A DNA stretch of 64,000 bases from NCBI RefSeq assembly GCF_041765605.1, contig NZ_CP168900.1, positions 574,001-638,000 of the forward strand, given 5' to 3'. A model generated the notes under the pieces. The model saw only the letters and a program-made list of their open reading frames with translations. It did not search any database and was not told the origin of the DNA. The position numbers were made by a program, and so were the translations under genes. This document shows positions 1 through 9,171 of this stretch, piece after piece; the stretch's first letter is position 1, and the number at the start of each line of letters is the position of its first letter. The DNA is from Listeria monocytogenes (GTDB lineage: Bacteria > Bacillota > Bacilli > Lactobacillales > Listeriaceae).

Positions 1-395
1 TTTTAAAAAACGTTCCACTCCTTTTTAAACGAGAAGGTAGGCGCGTTCGCTTTGATATTTTATACTTTTTATCGATTTACTTTTTATTATTAACTTCCTT
101 GATTGTTAGTGATGTTTTACTCGTATTATATGCGCTTGGACTTGTACATACAACACTTGCTGGCCTTAGTGGGGCGCTTTGGTTGCTTGCCATTTTACTT
201 TTTATCGCAGGTACATTTATTACACTTACTACGGAAAAAGGGGAAATCAGTTTTTCGAATTTGTTATTTATTATGTTGATGTATGTGACGTATTGCCAGC
301 TTTGGATGGTGGTCGCCGCATATGGATTCTTTATTTTCTTAAAAGATACCGTACTAAAAAGGGAAACCAAATGGTATAAAACCGAGCGTTTCTAA
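1..395 (+). CDS. pssC: Pss exopolysaccharide glycosyltransferase, C-terminal part (PssC-like)
   Basis: The reading frame is open from base 3 to the stop at 393-395, so the gene enters from upstream and only about 130 C-terminal residues are visible. They hold hydrophobic membrane segments (around LLVLYALGLV and LLFIMLMYVTY) and end in a basic tail (KRETKWYKTERF), as in the membrane exit of BcsA/PgaC-type family 2 glycosyltransferases. The catalytic domain is outside the window. It is followed after 15 bp by a BcsB-like gene and then a degenerate GGDEF gene, which is the order of the Listeria pss operon for the poly-ManNAc/Gal exopolysaccharide. The assignment rests mainly on this context. Confidence 0.75.
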   Translation, partial: LKNVPLLFKREGRRVRFDILYFLSIYFLLLTSLIVSDVLLVLYALGLVHTTLAGLSGALWLLAILLFIAGTFITLTTEKGEISFSNLLFIMLMYVTYCQLWMVVAAYGFFIFLKDTVLKRETKWYKTERF

Positions 396-410
396 AAAGG
401 AGAGTGCCTA

Positions 411-2462
411 ATGAAAAAATTAACTGTAATCGGGCTGCTTATATTCGCCGTACTATTTCTGTATAGGCCAGACGTTCTCGCAGCAGATAAAAACTATCAA
501 ACGGTTTTTGGAACAGATAAAACCGCCCAAGGAAAATTCACAACCACCAAACAAAACTTCACGGTGGAAAACTACTGGGATGTATCAAACGCTAACGTAA
601 AGCTTGTGTATACAATTACCCAACTGAGCGAAAAAGAAGTTTCCACGATGACACTGAAAATAAACGATGTTGCGTTCTACTCTTTTAAACCAGATAAAGC
701 AGACAAAGGAACAAAACAAATTGAAATCGAAATCCCGAAAGATAAGCTGAAAAAAGGGGTAAATGTTCTATCCATCGAAAGCTTTGTCTACACTGATTTG
801 CCTGATGGTCGTTGTACGATTGACGATACACCTGCCAACTGGCTGCAATTCGATAAAACAAGCGCAGTAAACGTATCTTATTCCGATAAGGCTTTCCAAA
901 AAACGATTGCCGAGTTTGGCGAGCGTTTCACTGGAATTGATACTGTGAAAAGTGAACAAGGCGCAGTAGCTGTCTCAAACAAAGCCGGCGATGCCGAACT
1001 TGGCGCAGCACTTGAAGGGCTTTCAGGATTTTCTGCGGCGAATACGTTAGAAGATAAAAATATCGCTTTTGGTCAATACGAGGAAGCAAAAACGCGTGAC
1101 GGTAAAAACTATCTCGTACTTTTTTCAAGCTATGACAATTTACCAAATGATCTCAAATCACAAATAAAAGACGATAATAAACTTGAAAAACAAGCACTTT
1201 TCCAAGTAGTGACAGTCGGAAATACGAATACACTCGTGGTCACTTCTAAATCCAACGATGCACTAAAGAAAGCCGGCAAACTAATCGCCAACCAAAATTA
1301 CTTAAGCCAGCTCGGGACAAATACTAAATGGCTAACAACAGACGAAAAAATCGATACGCCAGCGACTAGCGTTGACAAAAATACGAAACTAACAACAACT
1401 GGCGATAAACTAAAAGGCATTGGTCATATCACACAAGATTACTTCATCAGCATGCCAGCCAACCGTAGCGCATCAACAGGAACAGAAGTATCACTTGATT
1501 TTAGATATGCGCAAAACTTGGATTTCGAGCATTCATTAGTAACGATTTTAGTAAACGGAAAACCGATTGGTAGCCAAAAACTTACCGCTAAAAAAGCTAA
1601 TGGCGACAAATTGACGTTCCAAATTCCGAGCGATTTAAACGTAAAAGGCGATTTTTCAGTTACGGTTGCCTTTGATTTAATCTTAACGAATAACTATTGT
1701 GGTTTTATTGCAGATTCTGAAATCCCGTGGGCGTATATCACCCCAGAATCAAAAATCAATTTAAACACAAGCGAAGAAACAGACTTGCTTTTTGAACAAT
1801 ATCCATATCCATTCATTGCCAATGGTGACTTTAACAATGCAGTTGTCGTTGTTCCCGATAAATTAACGACAGAAGATACAGATTCATTAGCAAATATTTT
1901 CAATCTGTTAGGCCGCTTCCATGATGGAAATAGAGGAGACTTGACTGCCGTACATGCCGCCAACTGGAAAAAACCAAAAGAAGGATCGAACATTATTGCA
2001 GTCGGTACAATGAAGAATAATCCAGTTATCAAAAATGCCAACGACGACCTATATTTCCAGTACAACAAAACAGGCGAGTACTTCCTTTCCAATGAAAAAA
2101 TATCAATTGAAAAAAATTACGGCAAACAACTCGGTAGTGTGCAGTTGATTACCTCAGATGGCGTCCCAATTCTAGCAGTTACTGGTCCAGGCACTAAACA
2201 AACAGAACTCGGATCAGATTTAATCGCCACAAAAGCTAACCTAGCTAAAATTTACGGAGATGGCGCCATTGTTGATACAGATAACACGATACATTCCTAC
2301 CGATTCAAAAAAGCAGCAGATACAAAGGAAGAAAGCTTTGGATCAAAAATCAGTAACAACAAAGAAGTCACTGTGTTCGGAGCATTCGCGCTTCTATCCG
2401 TTGTTATCTTAGTTGTCGCTGTCCTACTAATCTTGCGTAAATATCGCCGGAGCCGGAAGTGA
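411..2462 (+). CDS. pssD: BcsB-like exopolysaccharide synthesis protein PssD
   Basis: A 683-residue extracytoplasmic protein with a signal peptide at about residues 1-25 and one C-terminal membrane helix (about 652-675) followed by the basic tail RKYRRSRK. It resembles the BcsB family that partners the cellulose-type synthase subunit BcsA; the conserved-looking stretches are LPDGRCTIDDTPANWLQF and NNYCGFIADSEIPWAYI, each with a cysteine. It probably guides the nascent polymer outside the membrane next to PssC. The SD AAGGAG lies before the ATG. The gene is 15 bp from its neighbours on both sides, so it is co-transcribed. It corresponds to lmo0530 by memory. Confidence 0.85.
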   Translation: MKKLTVIGLLIFAVLFLYRPDVLAADKNYQTVFGTDKTAQGKFTTTKQNFTVENYWDVSNANVKLVYTITQLSEKEVSTMTLKINDVAFYSFKPDKADKGTKQIEIEIPKDKLKKGVNVLSIESFVYTDLPDGRCTIDDTPANWLQFDKTSAVNVSYSDKAFQKTIAEFGERFTGIDTVKSEQGAVAVSNKAGDAELGAALEGLSGFSAANTLEDKNIAFGQYEEAKTRDGKNYLVLFSSYDNLPNDLKSQIKDDNKLEKQALFQVVTVGNTNTLVVTSKSNDALKKAGKLIANQNYLSQLGTNTKWLTTDEKIDTPATSVDKNTKLTTTGDKLKGIGHITQDYFISMPANRSASTGTEVSLDFRYAQNLDFEHSLVTILVNGKPIGSQKLTAKKANGDKLTFQIPSDLNVKGDFSVTVAFDLILTNNYCGFIADSEIPWAYITPESKINLNTSEETDLLFEQYPYPFIANGDFNNAVVVVPDKLTTEDTDSLANIFNLLGRFHDGNRGDLTAVHAANWKKPKEGSNIIAVGTMKNNPVIKNANDDLYFQYNKTGEYFLSNEKISIEKNYGKQLGSVQLITSDGVPILAVTGPGTKQTELGSDLIATKANLAKIYGDGAIVDTDNTIHSYRFKKAADTKEESFGSKISNNKEVTVFGAFALLSVVILVVAVLLILRKYRRSRK

Positions 2463-2476
2463 GGGAGAAATAAAAA

Positions 2477-3331
2477 ATGAAAAAAATAACGAATAACTTA
2501 TTTGCAGATATTGGCTTTTTATTTTTCATCTTGCTTTGTTTCATCACGATTGGTTTTATGATTAATACGCCGGATGAATATTTGCGAAACATTATTTTAT
2601 TAAATATCACTTTTTTACTTGTGATTATCACCTATTTTACGAATTTAACGCTTGGTTTGATTTTAAATGTCCTCTACATTTTCATTTATGCGACTTATAT
2701 TATTTATGAAATTGTCGCGAATCAAATCGCTTATGGTTTTGGTAGCTACTTCTGGCTTATAATCACGCCACTTTTCACCGTAGCGAGTGCGATGTTTACA
2801 AGAAATACGTCGAGGCTTCAAGAAGAAAATACAAAAATCAAACAGCAAAACCTATATTTAGGAACCATCGACCAAGAAACCTTGCTTAAAAATATCGTTT
2901 CATTCCAAAATGATGAGCGAATCTTTTCCAGTATTTCACGCCGTTATGATTTACCGTTGTCACTAATGGTCATCAAAGTACGTCACTGGCGCGAGTTGAA
3001 ACGATTCCAAAGTGAAGACGAAATGCGACTTGCGTTACAAGATATTTCAGCGATTTTAGAGACTTGTATCCGCACGAGTGATGTCCTTTACTTATTAGAT
3101 AAGAGCGATGCGACTTGGGGGCTTTTATTACTAACAGACGAACCGGGCGGGAAATTAGTTGCGGATCGAATCAAAAGCCGCATAGCCGAAGCCAACACCG
3201 AAGAATTTGCCGCGAAGTACCGTGTGAAGCTAGAACTTCGCATCGGAACAAGCCAATTTGATAGCGAAAAAGTCAAGACGCCACTTGATTTTATCGAGTT
3301 AGCGACAAAAGAATTAGAATATGACGTGTAA
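2477..3331 (+). CDS. pssE: c-di-GMP receptor with degenerate GGDEF domain, PssE
   Basis: A 284-residue membrane protein. Residues about 10-108 form three to four hydrophobic helices, residues about 110-127 look like a coiled linker (SRLQEENTKIKQQN), and residues about 130-284 are a GGDEF-like domain. The GGDEF signature itself is lost: the expected place reads DKSDATWGLLLL (208-219), so diguanylate cyclase activity is unlikely. The inhibitory-site motif RxxD is kept as R199-T-S-D202. That combination fits the published role of PssE as the c-di-GMP-binding activator of Pss polysaccharide synthesis. It is the last gene of the operon, followed by a strong hairpin. Confidence 0.85.
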   Translation: MKKITNNLFADIGFLFFILLCFITIGFMINTPDEYLRNIILLNITFLLVIITYFTNLTLGLILNVLYIFIYATYIIYEIVANQIAYGFGSYFWLIITPLFTVASAMFTRNTSRLQEENTKIKQQNLYLGTIDQETLLKNIVSFQNDERIFSSISRRYDLPLSLMVIKVRHWRELKRFQSEDEMRLALQDISAILETCIRTSDVLYLLDKSDATWGLLLLTDEPGGKLVADRIKSRIAEANTEEFAAKYRVKLELRIGTSQFDSEKVKTPLDFIELATKELEYDV

Positions 3332-3375
3332 AATAGAGAGTTACCTTCTATCATTAGGAGGTAACTTTCTATTTT
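3331..3375 (+). terminator. Terminator of the pss operon
   Basis: A long inverted repeat, AAATAGAGAGTTACCT against AGGTAACTTTCTATTT, starts at the pssE stop codon and ends in a T-rich tail. The stem is about 16 bp with one mismatch. Confidence 0.8.
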
Positions 3376-3581
3376 GATTGGGGGAGCATATAGAAATGGT
3401 CAAAATGCTTAATATACAAACAATTATCATCGTTCTTACAGGCAATATCTTGATAAGGAAATCGGTTTAAATTACAATAGATATTATTAATACAGCCATA
3501 GTTATATCAATCAGTAATCAATAGGATTATATTTGATTTATAACGTGAAGAGTATTTGATAAATAGATCTGGAGGTTTCCA

Positions 3582-4013
3582 ATGAATAGAAATGAATTAG
3601 TGAATTTGCTTAATAAACACGCTGAAATCGTAAATTTGGGTACTTCTGAAGATGCCCCTTCAACTGAATGGGTTAATAATGCGGAAAAGGCACTATCTAT
3701 TAAATTACCAAGTGATTATAAATGGTTTTTAGAGACCTATGGTGGAGGAGATATTTGTGGTGAGGAAATATATAGTATCTATAGTATCCCCTTTGACGAA
3801 GCTGTAGGTGGTGACATTGTTTATCAGAATGTCATCTCTAGCAATAATATTATGAATGGTTATGTGGTTGTATCTAATACTGATTTTGGCGAAGAGTTCT
3901 TTTTTGATATTAAAGATATGGAAAAAATATACATATCTTTAGGCGCACAAAAAGAGTTATATGCAAACAATTTCATTGAATATCTAAATAAAAGATTAAT
4001 GTCATATATTTAA
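3582..4013 (+). CDS. SMI1/KNR4 (SUKH) family protein, orphan immunity protein
   Basis: A 143-residue protein with the SUKH superfamily pattern: W-x-N-x-A-E near residue 31, then LPSDYKWFLETYGGG (about 44-58), where the invariant W/Y and GG cluster lies. SUKH proteins are typically immunity proteins against polymorphic toxins or contact-dependent nucleases. No toxin gene is visible on either side, so this is an orphan copy. It has its own SD (GGAGGTTTCC) and its own terminator. The DNA here and in the 250 bp upstream is visibly AT-richer than its neighbours, and I do not recall this gene between pssE and the methyltransferase in EGD-e. It may therefore be a strain-variable insertion (inference). 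Confidence 0.75.
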   Translation: MNRNELVNLLNKHAEIVNLGTSEDAPSTEWVNNAEKALSIKLPSDYKWFLETYGGGDICGEEIYSIYSIPFDEAVGGDIVYQNVISSNNIMNGYVVVSNTDFGEEFFFDIKDMEKIYISLGAQKELYANNFIEYLNKRLMSYI

Positions 4014-4018
4014 ATATT

Positions 4019-4049
4019 TCCGGGTATTTTTGAACATCCCGGATTTTTT
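4019..4049 (+). terminator. Terminator after the SUKH gene
   Basis: TCCGGG and CCCGGA form the stem, followed by six T residues (4044-4049). Confidence 0.75.
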
Positions 4050-4078
4050 AATCTATTCTTTACTTTTGGGGGAATACC

Positions 4079-4909
4079 ATGAACTTAGAAGAAATAGTCA
4101 ATTGCATGTTATTAAACGAAAATGACAAAGAAATTCAGCGGACCCAAACGGAGCACCGCATCAAACTTGTTGATTTTTGGCAGGTGAAAAAAGGGGACCG
4201 GGTGCTGGAAGTTGGTTGTGGGCAAGGCGATACGACAGCTGTACTTGCGAATGCAGTTGGTACTAGTGGCTTTGTGCAAGGTATTGATATTGCACCACGA
4301 ACTTATGGTGCCCCGTTTACCATTGGCGATGCGACAGACCATTTGAAGAAATCACAGCTCGGTGCGCAAATGGATTTTAAGCTAGGAACGGATATTTTAA
4401 AAGGGGATATCACTTTTCCAGAGGATGCTTTTGATGTAGCTGTTTTATCGCATGCTTCGTGGTATTTTAGTTCCAAAAGTGAGCTTACGCTGATGCTCGA
4501 ATTACTAAGCAAGTGGGCGAAACGCGTTTGTTATGCGGAATGGGATACGAGAATTACGGATGTAAAACAAACATCACATATGTTAGCTGTGCTCACCCAG
4601 TCATCCTACGAAGCATTCAAACAAGAAACGCAGTCCAACATCCGAACATTCATCACACCAATAGATATGCAAGAAATCATCCAAGAGCACAACTGGAAAA
4701 TGGGTGCGGAAACAAGTATCTTCTCAGAAAAAATGCAAGATAGCCGATGGGAAATTAGTTATGTAAAGGATTTTATTACAAAAGAATTAGAAGCCGATTT
4801 AGGTTTGCCAGAAAAATTCAAAGCATTTTTACTTAGTCAAAGTAAATTAATTACGCTTGAAAATAGTTTGCCAATGGCGTCATACTGCACTTCTTGGCAG
4901 GCGAAGTAA
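4079..4909 (+). CDS. Class I SAM-dependent methyltransferase
   Basis: A 276-residue protein with the AdoMet-binding motif I VLEVGCGQGDTT at residues 42-53 and an acidic post-I region (QGIDIAP). It is a Rossmann-fold methyltransferase of unknown substrate; the length is usual for the Methyltransf_11/25-type families. The SD GGGGGA lies just before the ATG. It is monocistronic by spacing: the next gene has its own extended -10 promoter. It corresponds to lmo0532 by memory. Confidence 0.8.
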   Translation: MNLEEIVNCMLLNENDKEIQRTQTEHRIKLVDFWQVKKGDRVLEVGCGQGDTTAVLANAVGTSGFVQGIDIAPRTYGAPFTIGDATDHLKKSQLGAQMDFKLGTDILKGDITFPEDAFDVAVLSHASWYFSSKSELTLMLELLSKWAKRVCYAEWDTRITDVKQTSHMLAVLTQSSYEAFKQETQSNIRTFITPIDMQEIIQEHNWKMGAETSIFSEKMQDSRWEISYVKDFITKELEADLGLPEKFKAFLLSQSKLITLENSLPMASYCTSWQAK

Positions 4910-4944
4910 TTTTGCTTTCTTTTTCACAAGATTTAGATTTTTTA

Positions 4945-4953
4945 TGCTATAAT
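4945..4953 (+). promoter_or_regulatory. Extended -10 promoter of the ACT/DUF711 operon
   Basis: TGCTATAAT (TGnTATAAT) at 4945-4953. No good -35 is seen 17 bp upstream (CACAAG), which is usual for an extended -10 promoter. Confidence 0.6.
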
Positions 4954-4986
4954 GGAACGTATTAACGAACTAAAGGAGTGTTGAAT

Positions 4987-5256
4987 GTGAGAGCTGTACT
5001 TACTGTAATTGGAAAAGATAATGTGGGTATTGTCGCAGGTGTTAGTAATAAATTAGCTGAACTGAATATCAATATTGTGGATGTATCCCAAACGATTATG
5101 GATGGCTATTTTACAATGATGATGATGTGCGATATTAGCCAAATCACAAAAGAATTTGATGAAGTAAAAGCAGAATTAGCCGGAAAAGGTGAAGACCTCC
5201 AAGTAAAAATACATATTCAGCGGGAAGAAATTTTCAACGCAATGCACAAACTTTAG
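4987..5256 (+). CDS. ACT-domain protein (UPF0237 family)
   Basis: An 89-residue single ACT domain (VRAVLTVIGKDNVGIVAGVS, then NINIVDVSQTIMDGYFTMMM). ACT domains bind small ligands, often amino acids; the UPF0237 family has no settled function. I chose GTG at 4987 because the SD AAAGGAG ends 9 bp upstream and family members start at this (M/V)RAVLTVIG. A longer in-frame GTG at 4978 overlaps the SD. It lies 18 bp upstream of the DUF711 gene, a pairing found widely in Firmicutes and archaea that implies a shared function. Confidence 0.85.
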   Translation: MRAVLTVIGKDNVGIVAGVSNKLAELNINIVDVSQTIMDGYFTMMMMCDISQITKEFDEVKAELAGKGEDLQVKIHIQREEIFNAMHKL

Positions 5257-5274
5257 GATGGGGGCGATGCTAGT

Positions 5275-6630
5275 ATGGAAACAAATCAAATTTTAGAAAC
5301 GATACGAATGATTGAAGAAGAAAAGCTAGATATCCGGACGATTACAATGGGGATTTCTTTGCTAGATTGTATGGACGGCGACGGCGAAGTGGCTCGAAAG
5401 AAAATCTATCAAAAAATCGTCACCAAAGCGCGCAATTTAGTGGCTGTTGGTGAAGCGATTGAATCTGAGTTTGGTATTCCAATTATCAATAAACGAATTT
5501 CTGTCACACCGATTGCGATTATAGCTGGCTCTAGTGCCGACACTGACTATGTGGGATTTGCCAAAACGCTTGATGCAGCAGCAAAAGAAGTTGGCGTGAA
5601 TTTTATCGGTGGTTATTCCGCACTCGTCCAAAAAGGTTACACGAAAGGCGATGAAATTCTTATTCGCTCGATTCCGCAAGCACTCGCGCAAACAGAGCGT
5701 GTTTGTTCATCGGTCAATGTCGGCTCAACTCGAACAGGAATCAATATGGATGCAGTTCGTCAAATGGGTGAAGTGATTAAAGAAACGGCGGATTTAACAG
5801 CCGATACACAAGGCCTAGGTTGCGCGAAACTTGTTGTATTTGCCAATGCTGTCGAGGATAATCCTTTTATGGCAGGGGCATTCCACGGTGTTGGTGAAGC
5901 GGACTGCGTTATTAATGTTGGCGTCAGCGGACCAGGTGTGGTCAAACGCGCTATCGAAAAAGTAAAAGGCGAACCATTTGATATCGTCGCTGAAACAGTT
6001 AAACAAACGGCTTTCAAAATCACTAGAATGGGTCAACTCGTTGGTCAAGTCGCTTCCGAAAAACTCGGCGTTCCTTTTGGGATTGTCGATTTGTCACTAG
6101 CGCCAACGCCAGCGATTGGCGATTCGGTCGCACATATTTTAGAAGAGATGGGCTTAGAAATGGTCGGAACACACGGTACAACAGCTGCCCTTGCTCTTTT
6201 AAATGACGCAGTGAAAAAAGGCGGCGTAATGGCTTGCGGACATGTCGGTGGTTTATCCGGTGCATTTATTCCAGTTTCTGAGGACGCTGGTATGATTGAA
6301 GCCGTGCAACAAGGTGCGCTCAATCTTGAAAAATTAGAGGCAATGACGGCAATTTGCTCGGTTGGTCTTGATATGATTGCTGTACCAGGAGACACCACTG
6401 CCGAAACATTAGCAGCAATGATTGCGGATGAAGCCGCGATTGGCGTAATTAACAACAAAACAACCGCTGTCCGGGTAATTCCAGCAAGCGGCACCAAAGT
6501 TGGCGACATGGTCGAATTTGGTGGCTTACTCGGCACGGCACCAGTAATGCCAGTAAACGGTAAGTCTTCCGTGGACTTCATTGCTCGCGGCGGTCGAATC
6601 CCAGCACCAATTCATTCTTTTAAAAACTAA
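5275..6630 (+). CDS. PFL family / DUF711 (UPF0210) protein
   Basis: A 451-residue protein of the UPF0210/DUF711 family, structurally related to pyruvate formate-lyase-like barrels but without established enzyme activity. Gly-rich stretches ([32 protein letters not shown] at the end) and length match the family. The SD GGGGGCG precedes the ATG. It is translated from the same transcript as the ACT protein upstream, which may be its regulatory partner (inference). It corresponds to lmo0534 by memory. Confidence 0.85.
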   Translation: METNQILETIRMIEEEKLDIRTITMGISLLDCMDGDGEVARKKIYQKIVTKARNLVAVGEAIESEFGIPIINKRISVTPIAIIAGSSADTDYVGFAKTLDAAAKEVGVNFIGGYSALVQKGYTKGDEILIRSIPQALAQTERVCSSVNVGSTRTGINMDAVRQMGEVIKETADLTADTQGLGCAKLVVFANAVEDNPFMAGAFHGVGEADCVINVGVSGPGVVKRAIEKVKGEPFDIVAETVKQTAFKITRMGQLVGQVASEKLGVPFGIVDLSLAPTPAIGDSVAHILEEMGLEMVGTHGTTAALALLNDAVKKGGVMACGHVGGLSGAFIPVSEDAGMIEAVQQGALNLEKLEAMTAICSVGLDMIAVPGDTTAETLAAMIADEAAIGVINNKTTAVRVIPASGTKVGDMVEFGGLLGTAPVMPVNGKSSVDFIARGGRIPAPIHSFKN

Positions 6631-6633
6631 CAA

Positions 6634-6668
6634 AAAAGGTTTCCTCCAAATTTGCGAGGAAACCTTTT
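6634..6668. terminator. Bidirectional terminator
   Basis: AAAAGGTTTCCTC and GAGGAAACCTTTT form a perfect 13-bp stem between the convergent DUF711 and lacI-type genes, with T-runs on both strands. Confidence 0.85.
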
Positions 6669-6669
6669 A

Positions 6670-7638
6670 TTATGTCGTTTTTCGTTCTACTAAATGGAAA
6701 TCTAAATCGAGTAGTGGCAAATTGCTACCAAATAATTGATTCATAATGAGCGTAAAAGCATTTTCAGCCTGCAAATTTACCGGATAGTGAATCGTTGTGA
6801 TATCAAGCAAATGCGCGATTTCCATATTATCAAAACCACAAATCGCAAAATCTTCCGGCACGCTATAATCAAGCCGCCTTGCTTCCGTCAGAAGTCCAGC
6901 CGCAAAATAATCATTCGGTGTCAAAAAGGCATCAGGTTTATGCTCTGTTTCTGCAAACCAATGCGCAATCTTTTCCCCATCTTGCCGGGAACCTTGCCCG
7001 TAAAACTGTCTAAATTCATGCGGATCAAGCTCATAACGCGCACAAAAGTCTTTAAAAGCAAGCATACGACTTTGCGTATTAAGCCCGGTCGTATTCCCGT
7101 AAACATTCACGAATTTTCGATATCCTTTTGCATATAAATGTTCGAGCGCAAGTGTATACCCGTCATATTGATTCATAAATACAGAAGGAATTTTTTCGCT
7201 TTCGACACGTTGCCAAGTGACAATCGGGCCGTATTTGGTGTAATGTTCAATCGTTTTCCAATCATTTGATCGAATGACCAAGACGAGCGCATCGATTTGT
7301 TTTTGACGCAGCATCTCTAAGGCCTCTAGTTCTTTATCTGGATCAATCCGCGTCATAAACAACGTGACGTTATAGCCGTGCTCTTGCGCCATCATTGTAA
7401 AACTTTTCAAAAAAACATTTAGTGAATCTGAAAAGCTAGGAATGACTATGCCTATTAGCTTGGTGGCACCTTTTTTTAGTGATACAGCATTAATATTCGG
7501 AACATAATCTAACTTGTCAATTATTGTCTGAACGCGTTTTCTCGTTTCTTCACTCACATAGTCGCGATTATTAATTACTCGGGAAACTGTTGCTGATGAA
7601 ACACCCGCTAGTTTCGCGATTTCTTGTATATTTGCCAA
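6670..7638 (-). CDS. LacI family transcriptional repressor
   Basis: About 322 residues: an N-terminal LacI helix-turn-helix (ANIQEIAKLAGVSSATVSRV) followed by the hinge and a periplasmic-binding-protein-like effector domain. Two TTG codons are possible starts (7644 and 7638). The inner one is preferred because the SD GAGGTG then lies 8 bp away and the protein begins MANIQEIAKLAGVS, as family members usually do. It is divergent from the GH4 glycosidase gene, whose promoter contains a 14-bp palindrome; that gene is the obvious target. It corresponds to lmo0535 by memory. Confidence 0.85.
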   Translation of the reverse strand: MANIQEIAKLAGVSSATVSRVINNRDYVSEETRKRVQTIIDKLDYVPNINAVSLKKGATKLIGIVIPSFSDSLNVFLKSFTMMAQEHGYNVTLFMTRIDPDKELEALEMLRQKQIDALVLVIRSNDWKTIEHYTKYGPIVTWQRVESEKIPSVFMNQYDGYTLALEHLYAKGYRKFVNVYGNTTGLNTQSRMLAFKDFCARYELDPHEFRQFYGQGSRQDGEKIAHWFAETEHKPDAFLTPNDYFAAGLLTEARRLDYSVPEDFAICGFDNMEIAHLLDITTIHYPVNLQAENAFTLIMNQLFGSNLPLLDLDFHLVERKTT

Positions 7639-7729
7639 TTGCAAAACACCTCGATTTCTCGTAGCTCTGTAATTAGTATACCAAAAAAGCCCGCCAAATA
7701 GCCAGTTTGGATAAATTTAAAATAAGTGC

Positions 7730-7760
7730 TTGACCTGTAATGCATTACATGAATTATGAT
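7730..7760 (+). promoter_or_regulatory. Promoter of the GH4 gene
   Basis: -35 TTGACC (7730-7735) and -10 TATGAT (7755-7760) with a longish 19-bp spacer. The spacer is almost filled by a perfect palindrome. Confidence 0.55.
7736..7749. promoter_or_regulatory. Palindromic operator, probably for the divergent LacI repressor
   Basis: TGTAATGCATTACA is a perfect 14-bp palindrome lying between the -35 and -10 boxes, where bound repressor would block RNA polymerase. Assignment to the adjacent LacI protein is by position only. Confidence 0.6.
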
Positions 7761-7774
7761 GAATGAGAAGAAAA

Positions 7775-7788
7775 GAAAACGCTTTAAA
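7775..7788 (+). promoter_or_regulatory. Possible cre (CcpA) site
   Basis: GAAAACGCTTTAAA, just downstream of the promoter, resembles the catabolite-response element (core AAACGCTTT) but the ends deviate from TGWAANCGNTNWCA. Confidence 0.45.
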
Positions 7789-7809
7789 ATTCTAGGAGGT
7801 AAGTATATT

Positions 7810-9132
7810 ATGAAAAAAGGTGTAAAAATCGTTACAATTGGTGGGGGTTCCAGTTACACACCAGAACTTGTTGAAGGATTTATTAAACGCTATCATGAAC
7901 TTCCAATCAGAGAACTTTGGCTAGTAGATATTGAAGCTGGTCGTGAAAAATTAGAAATCGTTGGTAATATGGCAAAACGTATGGTCAAAGCAGCAAACAT
8001 TGACTGCGAAGTATATTTAACACTTGACCGTCGTGAAGCTCTAAAAGATGCAGATTTTGTTACAACACAATTTCGTGTTGGTTTATTAGACGCTCGTATT
8101 AAAGATGAAAGAATTCCACTTAGCCACGGCATCATTGGTCAAGAAACAAACGGAGCAGGCGGAATGTTTAAAGCTTTCCGTACGATTCCTGTCATTCTTG
8201 GTATCGTTGAAGATATGCGCGAACTATGCCCAGATGCTTGGTTAATCAACTTCACTAACCCAGCAGGTATGGTAACAGAAGCCGTTCTTCGTTACGGCAA
8301 CTGGGATAAAGTTATCGGTCTTTGTAACGTGCCAATCGGAGCAGTGAAAAGCGCATCCGACGTTTTAGAAAAACCAGAAGAAGACTTATTCTTCAAATTT
8401 GCAGGAATCAACCACTTGCACTGGCACCGCGTATTCGACAAAGATGGTACTGAATTAACAGAAAAAGTTATCGACGGTCTTTACGCACCAGATGCTAACC
8501 CTGGAAAAGTCGTTGAAAACATTAAAAACATGCGCTTCTTATATGAACAAGTAAAACATCTAAAAATGCTTCCTTGTCCGTACCACCGTTACTACTACAT
8601 GACGGATGCAATGCTTGAAGAAGAACTGGCATCTTTCAAAAACGAAGGTACTCGCGGAGAAGTCGTGAAAAAATTAGAAGACAGCTTATTCGAATTATAT
8701 AAAGATCCAAATCTTGATTACAAACCAGAAGAATTATCCAAACGCGGCGGCGCACATTACAGTGATGCAGCATGTGAAATCATCAATTCCATTTACAACA
8801 ACAAAGGTACTGTAATGGTAGTATCTACTCGTAATAATGGCGCAATTGATGACGTTCCTTATGATAGTGCGGTAGAAATCACAAGCGTTATCCGTGCGCA
8901 CGGTGCGGAACCAATCAACTTTGGCAAATTCCCACCAGCACAACGCGGCTTGCTACAAGTAATGAAATCAATGGAAGAATTAACAATTGAAGCAGCAGTA
9001 ACAGGCGATTACGCAACTGCGCTACAAGCCTTCACTTCCAATCCACTCGTTCCAAGCGGCGACTTAGCAAAAACAATCTTAGATGAAATGCTAGAAGCAC
9101 ACAAAGAGTTCTTACCACAATTCGCTAAATAA
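7810..9132 (+). CDS. 6-phospho-beta-glucosidase, GH4 family
   Basis: 440 residues, the usual GH4 length. The N-terminal NAD-binding loop is IVTIGGGSSYTPELV. The motif GLCNVPIG supplies the metal-ligand cysteine and FAGINHLHWHR the histidine seen in GH4 6-phospho-glucosidases. These enzymes cleave phosphorylated beta-glucosides by an NAD+/Mn2+-dependent redox mechanism. The ATG at 7810 was chosen because TAGGAGGT lies 8-9 bp upstream and MKKGVKIVTIGGG is the family start; the frame is open upstream to 7756 but without SD support. No PTS gene adjoins, so the sugar must enter by a transporter coded elsewhere. It corresponds to lmo0536 by memory. Confidence 0.9.
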   Translation: MKKGVKIVTIGGGSSYTPELVEGFIKRYHELPIRELWLVDIEAGREKLEIVGNMAKRMVKAANIDCEVYLTLDRREALKDADFVTTQFRVGLLDARIKDERIPLSHGIIGQETNGAGGMFKAFRTIPVILGIVEDMRELCPDAWLINFTNPAGMVTEAVLRYGNWDKVIGLCNVPIGAVKSASDVLEKPEEDLFFKFAGINHLHWHRVFDKDGTELTEKVIDGLYAPDANPGKVVENIKNMRFLYEQVKHLKMLPCPYHRYYYMTDAMLEEELASFKNEGTRGEVVKKLEDSLFELYKDPNLDYKPEELSKRGGAHYSDAACEIINSIYNNKGTVMVVSTRNNGAIDDVPYDSAVEITSVIRAHGAEPINFGKFPPAQRGLLQVMKSMEELTIEAAVTGDYATALQAFTSNPLVPSGDLAKTILDEMLEAHKEFLPQFAK

Positions 9133-9138
9133 TAACTA

Positions 9139-9171
9139 AGTGATCCCTAGAAAATAGGGATCACTTTTTTT
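9139..9171 (+). terminator. Terminator of the GH4 gene
   Basis: AGTGATCCCTA and TAGGGATCACT form a perfect 11-bp stem with a 5-base loop, then a T-run. Confidence 0.85.

Noticed and set aside
6045..6581. 178-codon minus-strand frame antisense to the DUF711 gene.
   Set aside because: No SD, no recognisable domain, and the plus-strand frame is a clear conserved protein.
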